From the NCBI GenBank assembly GCA_023014335.1, contig JAECYW010000039.1, forward strand, positions 62,001-126,000: 64,000 nucleotides of DNA, written 5' to 3'. The notes below the pieces were generated by a model. It was not told where the DNA came from. It saw only the letters and a program-made list of their open reading frames with translations, and ran no database searches. The stretch comes from Galerina marginata (Eukaryota > Basidiomycota > Agaricomycetes > Agaricales > Galerinaceae). The position numbers were made by a program, and so were the translations under genes. Shown here one piece after another: positions 1 through 10,281 of the stretch; within the stretch, counting starts at the first letter, position 1, and each line of letters opens with the position of its first letter.

Positions 1-1214
1 GCCCTCGCAGTGAAATTGGGGCAATTGTCGATGTAGAGATAATGGATCCAGTGGGCAAGGAAGCGGCCAGAAGGATCGCCAGGTCTCATGCGTCCGAGAA
101 GATGATCATTGAATGAAGAACAAGAACTGATCTTGAGTTTACTTCCCACTCCGGCCGTCCACGCTTCCAAGATGTGCAATAAACTGCTTCCATTCTCACC
201 GTCGACGATACTGTCCAAGGTGAGGTACTTCGTCTTTACCGGTTTGATGATCGGAATTTGACAATCTTTGAACGTGAGCAACGCTGGGCGAAAGCTGGTA
301 ACGTCGAATAAATGAGAGATGAAATCCTTCGAGACGGACTGGAAGTAAAGGTTTTCGATGATGCGGGGGGAGTCGTAGGGTTTTGGAAGGCGCGATGAGT
401 ACATATACTGATAAGAAAGTGACAGGTTGCGAAAGAAAACGGAAATGTTGTTGTTGTGTGACGGTCGTAGGATGTTCAAGACGTAGTGGGCAAAGCTTTG
501 TAGGCTGTACCGGCCTTTTTCGAGGAACGTAAAGCGGGATATGTGAAATTTCGCGCTCGATGGGAATCGGAACCTGTCCAGCCATTGTGCCGATTCTAGA
601 TGCAGGGCGAGATACATGAACAGGAATCCCGTCAACGACAGCTTCTTCAAGTTGGTGAACTTGGTACCGAACTGCGGCGGAGCTGTCACGATTGGTTCCC
701 ATGAGTTGCGTGCTATTTCGACGTTATCAATACGACATTCGAGGGTGAGCTCTTCAAGGTCGGGTAGGTCTTGGTAGAAGAAAATATTCGCAAGGGGAAG
801 GGATGTCGAAAAAGTAAGGTCAAAAATAATGGATTTGCATCTGTGAATATGAGGGCGGAGGGCCTGCGCAATAGCAAAAGCGCGATGCTTTTCGACTCTT
901 CTGTACACTTTTCCGTCGTCGCTGGAACTTGTGAAGACGACTACTTCAAGGCTATCTAAATCCTTCGACCACATAAAGGCGTCAATGAGAGGTGCCGGAT
1001 CCTTAGCGACGTCGAAGACGACCTGTTTCCAGCATTCCGGCCTCTCGATAAGAATGTTAAGCCATTGCTTGCAGACCCACGCAACATTAAATGGGAATAG
1101 GGTAGGCGAGCGGGGTTCGTGCTCGGTCCACTCCGGTGATTCTGGCACAGATTGACCTGGTGGCGAGAGATAGCTTAGAAATTTAATATGCAGTTCAATT
1201 GGAAACTCGTCCAT
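1..1214 (-). CDS. F-box-like protein, 3' end beyond window
   Basis: Reading down from an ATG at 1214 gives an open frame with no stop to position 1. The start reads MDEFPIELHIKFLSYLSPPG, an F-box-like opening with the usual P-x-E-(L/I). It continues through FPFNVAWVCKQWLNIL and HIHRCKSI to CPNFTAR at the window edge. The protein at 17350-18969 matches it along its length (FPFNAASVCKLWRDIL, RIHRCKSI, CNNFTPR), so the two are paralogs. By that comparison about 130 C-terminal residues lie outside the window. F-box proteins of this type usually present substrates to SCF ubiquitin ligases; the target here is unknown. No intron is needed. The call as a gene is firm and the F-box assignment is moderate. 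Confidence 0.8.
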   Translation of the reverse strand, partial: MDEFPIELHIKFLSYLSPPGQSVPESPEWTEHEPRSPTLFPFNVAWVCKQWLNILIERPECWKQVVFDVAKDPAPLIDAFMWSKDLDSLEVVVFTSSSDDGKVYRRVEKHRAFAIAQALRPHIHRCKSIIFDLTFSTSLPLANIFFYQDLPDLEELTLECRIDNVEIARNSWEPIVTAPPQFGTKFTNLKKLSLTGFLFMYLALHLESAQWLDRFRFPSSAKFHISRFTFLEKGRYSLQSFAHYVLNILRPSHNNNISVFFRNLSLSYQYMYSSRLPKPYDSPRIIENLYFQSVSKDFISHLFDVTSFRPALLTFKDCQIPIIKPVKTKYLTLDSIVDGENGSSLLHILEAWTAGVGSKLKISSCSSFNDHLLGRMRPGDPSGRFLAHWIHYLYIDNCPNFTAR

Positions 1215-1534
1215 AGGCCCTAGCAGCTATAATCTCGTCAGATGAGGAGTTGGGAAACCGATGGATGAGGCAAGGTCTAGACGAATTCAAAACCTATTAG
1301 TATCAATGAATCGAAGATTTCTCGCAACGCGCAGCAAAACTGGATATTGATTTAGCCACTGACCACGGGTAACGCCCTTCGTCTGCAGTGGAATTTGGAG
1401 TGGGTAGAAGTAACGCAGATGAGTCGAGATGACGGTTCCGGTCAAGTTCCCAATTTGAACCGGGCCGATTACAGCCGTTTCGTGTCGACACATGCACGTG
1501 ATTAGTTCGTTTTGCGCGCCGGATTTGTTCATTC

Positions 1535-1570
1535 AACATATTTCTCTTTCTTTCTCTTTCACCATCCTCC
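1535..1570 (+). promoter_or_regulatory. CT-rich tract upstream of the kinase start
   Basis: A pyrimidine-rich run of TTTCTCTTTC units ends directly at the ATG of the NIMA-like kinase (1571). Such CT tracts often mark core promoters or transcription starts in filamentous fungi. This role is inferred from composition and position only. Confidence 0.4.
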
Positions 1571-4447
1571 ATGAGCTCTTCCGCCTTTCTCGACGACTAT
1601 GAAGCGCTGGACGTTATAGGCAACGGCTCTTTTGGTATAATTCGTAAAGTTCGACGGAAAACAGATGGATTGGTGAGTACCGGCATGCCACTTTCCAGGC
1701 TCTCGGTTTGACGTTCATTTACCAGCTTTTTGCGCGAAAAGAGCTGAACTTTGAGAAGATGAGTGAGCGAGATAGGAAGCAGATTGTGGCAGAAGTGTAC
1801 GTTCAACTATGCTATATGCCATTGCTTCAAACTCACCCAAATTTTCGTAGAAACATACTAAAAGACTTGCATCACGACCACATTGTACGATATCACGACC
1901 GATACGTTGACAGAGACGCTGGGATTCTTTATATCCTCATGGAATACTGTGGCGGAGGCGACCTCTCCACTATTATCAAACAAGCAACGAAACAGAACCG
2001 GCCAATACCGGAAGACACGATCTGGCATTATTTTCTTCAAATACTCCTCGCGTTACACCACTGCCACCACCCCAATGGACACGCCAGATCGACGAGTGGG
2101 TCAAACATAAACGGAGCATCTGCCGAGGGAGAACATAATTCACGTCGGGTGCAAATTCTTCATCGGGATCTTAAGCCTGATAACGGTGTGTACTTTCGAT
2201 TGTTGTCTGACCATTTTCTGACGTCTTTCCAGTCTTTCTCGACGAAAATAGCTCCGTTAAGCTTGGCGACTTCGGCCTGTCCAAGGCGCTCGCACAGGCC
2301 AGCTTTGCCAATACCTATGTTGGAGTATGTACCTTTCGTTATTTCTCAATGTACTCCAGTTGACATTTTGCGCCAGACGCCATATTACATGTCACCTGAA
2401 CTTATTCAAGAGAAGGCTTACGACTCAAAGTCGGACATCTGGTCACTAGGGTGTCTCATCTACGAGCTTTGCGCCCTCAAGCCCCCATTTCACGAAGCAA
2501 AGACCCATTCCGAGCTTAGCATTTTCATTCGGTACGTTGTCGTCTTTCTCGTTCACTTTCGATGTTCAACATAATCGTAGCAATGGCCGCATACCCCCCT
2601 TACCAAGGGGTTACTCCCAAGCCCTGACCTCCATCATCAAGTCGATGCTTACCCTAAACGTTTGTCCCTCCTTGGTTTGAACCCTAATGATGATTCCTTA
2701 TCGTCTCGTTTCAGCCTGCTATGCGTCCCTCAGCCGCACAACTTCTCCAACACGAGCGTCTTGAACTGGTCTACAAAGTACTCGAGACAGAAAAAATGTA
2801 CGCGTCACCTTTACTGTTGTTAGTTCAACCTCGTGAAATAGTTTGACATTTCAGGCTTTCTACTGTCAAGAGCCACCGTGCTGCTGTCACAACTAAAGAA
2901 CGCGAGATTCTTGCCCGAGAGCAAACTTTGCGGGAAAGTGAAGAACGCGTAACATCACTCCTTAACCAAAAGGACCAGGAAATCGCGTCGCTCCAGCAGC
3001 TCGTCGGTCAATTACAACAAAGCCATCAATACTCACGCAGTGACGTTGAACTCGCTGTCAAGCAGGCTGTCGCGAGACGTGAAGAGGAACTACGTGTTCT
3101 TGTCATGAAACGCGAAGAGGAGGTCGCGGTTGCCATTACGAAACGAGAAGAGGAGGTCATGGAGGCCGTTCGTGCTAGGGAGGCCGAGGTCGACGCTGCG
3201 TGTGTCAAGAGGGAGGAGACGATCAGGCAAGAAGTCGACGACCGTATTCAGTGGATTCTGAGCAGAGAGAACGAGCTGCGATTGGAAGAGACGCGACTGG
3301 AGGAAGAAAAGGCGGAAATGGAGGCGAAGCTGAAGAGGATGGAAGAGACTCTGACGAAAGGTTAGCCCTATCTGTTTTATTCGTTTCTACAACGTCCTCA
3401 CCCTTTTGCTTGTCAGGACAAAAAGACAAGGCACCATTAGAGGGACTGAAAACCCTACGGCGCAAATTCGACGCCCAGCCAACACCCCGCGCCACCACGA
3501 CCCACATCAACGCCCTCGAGACACCTATCACCCGCCCCGCCTACTCGGAATACATACCATCCGCAATGAAAGGAGTCGTCCTCACCTCCACGGGCGAAGT
3601 TCTCTCCACACCCACACCTGCTGAACTTGTCAACCTTTTCAACCGGTCTCCCAAGGTCGGGCTGAACTTTGGAAAGATCTTCGACTTCGAGGAAGGCGAC
3701 AGCGGTGAGAAGTTGGTCGAGGAGCACCTGGAAGACCCCGATGATCCGCATAGCCCTACTTCGCGCAAGGAGAAAGAGAAGAATAAGAAGAAGCCCAGCC
3801 AACGCGACAAGAACAAGGACAAGGACGACGACTCTCAGAGCTCCGCTTCCTCTTCGTCGTCTACGGAAGCACTGGTCCAATCTCACCCTCCTCCTCCCAC
3901 CCGAATACGTCGCCCATCCATCCGAACCTCCGGCCGGTCTGCTCCGGGTCGCACCACCACACAGCCGGCGACTACGGCTGATCCGGCCCCCGCCTCCGCT
4001 GCGTCCTCGTCATCACAGAGCCTGCCCAAACGTCTACCTCATCCACACCTTCGTCTCTCAAACAGTAATCCAAACCTGGCTGCTTCTGCCCGCAGCCAGA
4101 CAACAGCTGCCTCTGTGCCCCGCAACGATCCTTCTCCAGAGTACGACCTTGCGGACGAGGAGAACCTACCAAGTCCATTCCTGAAGCGAGTTGAGAGGCA
4201 GCAGGTTGCCAAGGCCACGGCTTCTGCTTCTGCTACAACTACTTCTACTATCCCATTCGGTGCATCCAACTCATCTTCCAGCTCATCGACGCGGACGAAG
4301 AGGAGAGAAAGTAGTGGGCTGTTGCTTAGGGCCGTCGCTGCCGCCAACAATGCTGGCCGACGCAGTAACATGACTTCGACCCTCCCAGCCTTTGCTACCG
4401 CAGCGGACGCTGGCGTCTCGCCGGCTATATCGACCAGAGTTGCTTGA
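1571..4447 (+). CDS. nimA: NIMA-related serine/threonine kinase
   Basis: Nine exons join in frame: 1571-1672, 1726-1796, 1851-2185, 2233-2324, 2377-2531, 2581-2659, 2715-2797, 2855-3360 and 3417-4447, about 817 residues. The kinase domain is N-terminal and complete. It has the glycine loop IGNGSFG, the lysine in FARKEL, the acidic CGGGDLSTI segment, the catalytic loop HRDLKPDN, DFGLSKAL, GTPYYMSPE and SDIWSLGCLIYELC. A coiled coil rich in REEE repeats follows (exon 8). A long low-complexity tail with Ser, Pro and basic clusters closes the protein. This domain order matches NIMA/Nek2/KIN3/fin1 kinases, which act at mitotic entry and the spindle pole. All splice sites are GT-AG. The gene is divergent from the F-box gene on its left, with about 356 bp between them. 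Family assignment is firm; which Nek ortholog it is remains inferred. Confidence 0.95.
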
Positions 4448-5192
4448 GAAACTTTCGCTTTGTCTTTGTTCCGTTCTCACTATGTGTGCCGTAACGTTAT
4501 CCACTTGCATTCTGTAACTCCTTTATCAATTATGTTCATGAATATCACGACTGATACATACCGCTGTAATTCATCAATACTAGAAACATATCAATCAAAT
4601 AGCAATTTCATTAATCTTTTCGGGTGTTGTTCAAAAGAACAAGATAGTAAATCCCGACCTACTTGTGCTGTCGTCCCATTCGCCGACTCCGGTGATGACG
4701 ACATTCAACGCTCGTCCATCCACATTATAGCTATACATCTCATTCTTCGTGGAGAAGCCGTTGTCGAAGGTGATTATGATTTGGCGCGCTAACGTGGCTT
4801 TGAAACTTGTGCAATTTGTGAGCTGGCCCGCGTTCGTTTGATACCTCCTGGAAGAACGCCAGTGAACTCTTACGACAAGAATAATGGTGAAATCAGACCA
4901 AATTTAAATCTTCTAGAGGATTTCGACTATAACCGATGTGTAAGAGGTGAACTATATATTTAACGATCTGAATATCGTCAGGAACCAGCTGGAGCTGCCG
5001 ATACGATTATCTGCTACGATCGTAGAGTATGCGCAAACAAACAAGCGCCGGTGATAGAGCCCTTTTCCTTTTCATGCGGTAGTTCAATAATAACTAGTGC
5101 TGTTTACTCGATCCCAAGAGTTGGCTTAGCCGAAGCTTCATTTCCAAGCTGCATATTTTAACTCTCAACAGACCCCAAATGGAAAGCTCGTT
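4448..5192. other. Intergenic stretch with one unassigned minus-strand exon
   Basis: This holds the 3' flank of the kinase and the space before the DUF6533 gene. The only coding signal I see is the minus-strand frame at 4631-4868, listed separately. Nothing else is supported between 4870 and 5192. Confidence 0.4.
4631..4868 (-). CDS. Possible terminal exon of an unrecognised gene
   Basis: A minus-strand frame runs without stops from a plausible acceptor near 4868 to a TGA at 4631. It encodes about 78 residues, including LTNCTSFKATLARQIIITFD and MYSYNVDGRALNVVITG. Residue use looks coding: beta-rich, alternating hydrophobic, few low-complexity runs. I could not find an upstream exon or a start that joins cleanly. 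A candidate piece around 5010-5070 reads MKRKRALSPALVC but does not extend. It could be a real exon or a gene remnant. Confidence 0.3.
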
Positions 5193-6832
5193 TTATTGAC
5201 TGTCTGTCTGCGAATCCTCGCGAATAGCTTTCCGCAAGTTAAATAACACTCGGTTGGTAAGTACGCAGGACAACACCGGACAGAAGCTAACTGGCGCCTC
5301 CCTGAGTCCAACCTGATGAAAAGTTAGCCAGAGAAGTGAGGTGTGTCGAAGCTCAGATACCGGGGCCAATAACCAGAACAATATTATCGTTAAATATATC
5401 GCAGCGAGCCTGTAGGACGAAACGATCAGATGGACACGAAAGAAAGAGAATTATGGACTTACACAAGGAAGTAAAACACGGAGTCTCGAACCATAATACC
5501 AAAGAGGCTCCGAGTACCGCCGCGAAGCATTCCCGACCCGTCAGACTTGAGTTCAGCTAAGCCTCGCAAGACAGCAAGAGAGAAGAGCAGAAAGTCGAAT
5601 ATAAGGACTGGGATCCAGAAAGAGAAGAAATTCACGGATTGACTCGGCGTGCAGTAGTTTCCTCCAGGAATTGGGACCGCTTTGACTTTGACGAGAAAAC
5701 TAATCAGCTACTTTCTTCAGAAGCAAATTGAATAACCCTTTCGTACTCGTGAGCGACTCCAGTTCCGTCCATGTTAGCCATGCACAGATAATTGAGCAAG
5801 CGGAATAGCAGACAAGCATAAGTGCGAGAATCTTTTTGTTCAGCATGTATAGGGCATAGACTCGGGCCTGGAGAATGGCTATGATACCGAGGTCAAAGTC
5901 AGAAATTCGGTTCATAGGAGTAGAAAAATGTAAAACCTTGCGCAAGCATACTAGCGAGTAATAATGACCAGCTTTCCCATTGATAGTAGTGTGTGCCTTC
6001 CATGAGGAATAGTAACGGTCTTTGCATGCGAAACACATGGTTTAAATGGCACTCACAACTAAGGTATGAGCGGTAAAGTTAAATCCGCTGATAATTAATA
6101 AATCCCATGGAATCAAGGATTCTGAAAGGCGTACAACTGCAAAGAGTATGTCTCGGACACGACAAATTGCGAGAGAGAAAAACAGCACTCACAACATCGG
6201 TAACGTTAGGAGAAAGAACCGCTGTGAGGACGTAGTTGAGAATATGCAATTACAACGAATGAGAGGCGGATGAATGACCGTATAAGTCGAAGCTAAATGG
6301 TAAAGATACTTCAGCGGGCATTCGTGTAGCAAGTGATTCTCGGCATTCTCACAGAATAGAACCCCACACAACATAACGATTCTGCCAATAATATAGGGTC
6401 ATTAACGAGGGAAAAGGGAAATAAGAATAGGGCTGACCGCGAAGAAAAGTATCGCTACTAAAGACAATTTTGATTTCTTGGATATTTGTCGGTTAGGCGG
6501 AGGATATAGCGCAGAAGAGGACAATTACCCAAAACAGTTCCACCTGACGGACCAGGAAGCATTGAATATCAGCAAAGTGACTATTTTGAAGACGCACCTC
6601 TTCGCTCATCGTAATTCCTAAATATCGATTGGCGATGTATGAATGCCAATTTGAAATACTTATTCATCAACCCACCATGATCGTAAAAAATAATCGTGCT
6701 AGAAGCGACTAATTTTGGTCTCAGCAAACGAGTACAATGACGGGAAAGGCGCGTACCTCGTGCATACCGTGTAATGCGGATATACTCAAAATCCCTGAAG
6801 AACTCAGAGGTCATTGGAGGGAGGTCGGGCAT
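5193..6832 (-). CDS. DUF6533-type seven-TM membrane protein
   Basis: The proposed start at 6832 reads MPDLPPMTSEFFRDFEYIRI. A second exon, VASSTIIFYDHGITMSEE, is the usual N-terminal block of the family. Later exons carry ARVYALYMLNKKILALMLV, then GGNYCTPSQSVNFFSFWIP, LRGGTRSLFGIMVRDSVFYF and the ending CVLTNRVLFNLRKAIRED before a stop at 5193. This order (YD-H, R-VYALY, FW-P, RDS-FYF, NxR) is that of Agaricomycete DUF6533 proteins, predicted membrane proteins of unknown role. Exons are short and the middle (about 6100-6560) could not be joined with confidence. It may be an intact many-exon gene or one starting to decay. Confidence 0.75.
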
Positions 6833-6865
6833 AGAGAGTGGAAGAACCTTTACCCAGCCATTACA

Positions 6866-7744
6866 GTATAAATAGGGTGCCGCAGCGATTTAATGACGCC
6901 GACGTCAACGGGAGAAGCTTGTCTAAGAGCTCATCACATGTGTGGTGGGGCTGTGAAGATGGATGCCAATAGTCAGTCATAGATGGATTCCGAAGGAAGG
7001 AAGCGAATTCGTACTTGAGGCTGTACGTCTATTGCCACGCAGACGAATATATATATGAAGTGGGGTCCTCGATCATTAGTCATTAAGTTTTAACAATGGA
7101 AAGGAATACATACCGGAGCGAGCAGGAAACAGCTGTCGGTATAAAAGATGGTGAGTTCGACTACAGGGTAGATTGACAGCCAGACGGACTGCCAAGTACC
7201 TTGGAATTCAGAAGCTGGCAGTCAATGAGGGTGGACCAGCCACGTACTCGCAGAGACCCAGGGTAAGATGGTAGGCAGTTGACGTACGTTCTTTCGAGGA
7301 GAACTTGAAAACGAGGGTGGTCATTGGGTCGGGCTCATCTTCCGTTGACGTCTTCCTTGGGTTTACCGTCCCGAGGGTCGACGAATAAAATAGATCTTAC
7401 CTGCCGAGATATACTGAATGCGAAGCTACAATTCAAGGGCACAGATAATTCACGAAGGATCGAGGGATTGATGGATTGGAAAGACGCGCGCCAAAATTGA
7501 TTCCTGTTCAATATTCGGAGGTATTTGAGAAGAATAGGTCCTGGTCTTGGAAAGGGAAGTCAGCATAAAAACCAAACGAACCGTCACATCATTTGAAGTA
7601 AACTGCCCGGGAGGGTGTCAACGAATTAGAATAAGACTTACCGCCGAAATATCCTCTATCTGCCTAAAGTAATATCGATGGACCGCCTTTATCTCATCCT
7701 GACGACAAACATCGACGAACCTCGATAGCAGACCGCGATGCATA
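6866..7744 (-). CDS. Unrecognised multi-exon gene
   Basis: Several minus-strand frames are bounded by good splice signals. The first exon may be MHRGLLSRFVDVCRQDEIKA (from 7744, donor GTAAGT near 7642). A second frame contains NQFWRASFQSINPSILREL and a third DEPDPMTTLVFKFSSKE. A fourth reads WQSVWLSIYPVVELTIFYTD. The last reads TYSLKYEFASFLRNPSMTDY and ends in a TAA at about 6866. The phases between the first two exons do not resolve, so the model is incomplete. I do not recognise the family; one segment is hydrophobic but not clearly membrane-spanning. It lies head-to-tail, 33 bp upstream of the DUF6533 gene. Confidence 0.35.
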
Positions 7745-7749
7745 GTTTC

Positions 7750-8251
7750 ATACTACATTGCTCGACCCATCAGAAAGGTATTCTCCAGGTCAAGTGCAGG
7801 TCGATGAAAAGTCAAGTGCGAAAAAGGGGAAAGAAATTACGAGAAGAAAATCTTTATGGGCATTGTTTTACTACCAGACATCGTAACGTTTGATGGGGAG
7901 AAGTTCAGCAATTCACCGTCTGGTTATGTTGAAGACAGGAACAAGTTGAAAATGAAGGAGAATCGTTGTCACGGCTTTTTCGTCCAGAAACGGAAACTGA
8001 TCGATGATCGATGATTGCCGGACGCGCTACCCGACGTCCCGTTTTTTGATTCACCAAACTAACCAACCAACTTCAACCATGAAACCTGTTACCTTGGTCT
8101 GTTCATTCTCGCGCACTCTAGCCATCTAAAAAATGCTCATCTTTGATGCTGCACGGATTCATACCAGGAAAATATAGTATTGCCACCGCCTCTGCAACGG
8201 CGACGACAGTCAGAAACCTGCTAGGCTGGTTGCACAGTGATAGTGATCTTC
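7750..8251. other. Intergenic, divergent promoter region
   Basis: About 500 bp separate the minus-strand gene ending upstream at 7744 from the plus-strand membrane protein at 8252. Short frames here are interrupted by stops. No RNA gene or repeat was recognised. Confidence 0.5.
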
Positions 8252-9264
8252 ATGGTCAACGGCGCGACTTCCTCGTACCTAGGGCTTACAACTTGTCCTA
8301 CAACTCCCACCAGCGATCAGAGGTATGCTTCATTTGAAAACACTCGTGTTTTGGCTAATCAAACTTTTTCTTGGCCAGGAATTGCGCCTCGTCAGCCTTG
8401 AGGATGGACACGTCTTCTGAGCCCAATTGCGACGCCAAGTCTCTCGATTGGGCACTCTTTGTCCTCACAATCATCAGCACGCACGTAACCTGGTGGCTCC
8501 TTCCTCTTCCTACCTTCTTTAGGCAGGGATTCCGCGTCTACATACACGACGTCGCCTGGGAGTGTTTGCGTCTCCAAGTGCCGTCTTTCATCGCGTTCAA
8601 GTCATGCACCAAGCAAGACAGGCGAAACTGGCAAATGTGCTACTACTCAGGCGTTGCGAAGCCCATAACGCGTCTTTCAGAGCTTAAATCCTATGTCAAG
8701 GACTCCTTCATCGTCGTATCCACCGTTCTTGCTTTATACCGTCTCGGAAAAGGCGGCGATGCCAATAAGGACCTCTCCGGGCTCAACGTCACTCTTTGGA
8801 ACTACCCCAGCCTGCCCATCGCCATGATCGGGCTAGGCATCTCCGTCTTTTCTCGCACCCAAGTCAGACCATGGATCGTGGCAACCGTCACCCTCGCCGC
8901 GATCCTCATCGTCGCAGCCGCCATCGCAGTGTACATCGCACTCACGTACGGGCATGGGATATGGATCGGCTCGACCGTCCTCATTCTCTACATCGCCCTC
9001 CCTCTCTGGGCCCTTGCTCCGAAGTTTATCGTGCTCTCCGGAGCACTCGCCACGATTGCACGTATCGGGGGCCCAATCTTTGGTGCGCTATCACCTAAGG
9101 CGTATTTTCCATTCTGCGCACTCAGAGGGTGGGCGTTTGCTGGTCCATTGTTGGGGCTGGGGATCGTTAATTGCGCTCTGGCGTTGTATGGCATCTCGTT
9201 ATCGCCACGGGTCGAAGCTCCTACGTCGCCTCCAATGGATGTCGAGATGCCCGAGAAATTATAG
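8252..9264 (+). CDS. Polytopic membrane protein of unknown function
   Basis: Exon 1 is 8252-8322 and exon 2 is 8379-9264, joined across a GT-AG intron inside an Arg codon, giving about 318 residues. The start reads MVNGATSSYLGLTTCPTTPT. Hydrophobic segments include ALFVLTIISTHVTWWLLPL, PSLPIAMIGLGISVF, a long VATVTLAAILIVAAAIAVYI stretch, GSTVLILYIALPLWALA and GPLLGLGIVNCALALYGI, so six or more membrane spans are likely. The short first exon lacks a clear signal sequence. Basidiomycete genomes contain many such uncharacterised multi-pass proteins. I assign no function. Confidence 0.8.
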
Positions 9265-10281
9265 CAAGTTGTCCAATCTCTTCAAGACTTTACTCGCTCT
9301 CTAATCAATGACTTCATGCAGGCTATATTATTCTAAGTTATGACGTACAGTTTTTGCTGCCGTACCCCAACTTTTGAAATGACGAATAGAAGCACTAGAC
9401 AATTCCTTGATTATCCTTCAAGTAAACTCTGCCATGGTACGCTGGCTGCCTTCCTTGCCTCGACTCTTATCCGATTGTTCCAAGGAAACTATTCTCTTAA
9501 GCTCTCCTTGATGTTCAAGGCACTTCCAGGATTTAAATCGGCTCAGTGCTCAGATGGACTGTTCGAAAAAGTCCAGAATCCATCTCCCACTTTGCCTCCT
9601 CTTTCGTTTAACCCTGTAGGACTCGCTGAGCAGAGGCACCTGGTGCCGACGCAGACCTCTCGCAACCACAAATTGTTGTGATGAAGTTGGGCGTCTCTCT
9701 GAATTCCGTCCGGGAGTCCGTCTCAGAGCGAGTCTCAATGTTCGAATACCAAATCCATTCTCTCGTCTAATCAGGCGAGCATCCAAGTAGCCTCGGTAAG
9801 TACTTTAACTCAAACCACAGGTAGCAACCTTGATAAACCATACTTGAGTTTTAACAGGGGGCCTTCAGCTAATCCGCTCGGGCCACTTTGTGAAGCGACG
9901 GAAGTGTATCTGGTCAAGGAAGACGGCTTCATTTACGCCTGAGTTTGAAGAGTGAGCGCTATTTACCCTCGTCCAATTCTCAAGCTGCTAACATAACGCG
10001 CAGGAAGAGTGGTTCATGCCGTGGAGAACTTCTGATCAATTATTTCGTCCTGGTTGTACGTCCTGTGATATGAATGGAATATTATTCGTGTGCGAACACC
10101 AAGAAGCCATTACTCCAATTTTGTAATTAAGTAATCTGCTTGTATTCGTTCAGTCGAAATCACTGACTTATCGCGTCTGGACTAAGATTACTTCCAGTAT
10201 TACGACCTTGGTTCCGAATCTTGGTCACGACCGGCGTTAGTGCCATACTGATCTGAAAAATCCCATTCGCCCCCAAGGTTC
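9265..10281. other. Intergenic region with possible small spliced exons
   Basis: On the plus strand, splice-like boundaries delimit a frame reading GLQLIRSGHFVKRRKCIWSR (about 9859-9953). A second frame, SGSCRGELLINYFVLV, follows near 10005-10053. I found no convincing start, and alternative frames of equal quality exist. Otherwise this is the shared downstream region of two convergent genes. Confidence 0.3.

Noticed and set aside
196..702. 168-residue minus-strand frame at the left edge
   Set aside because: The F-box paralog reads through the same DNA in another frame with clear homology.
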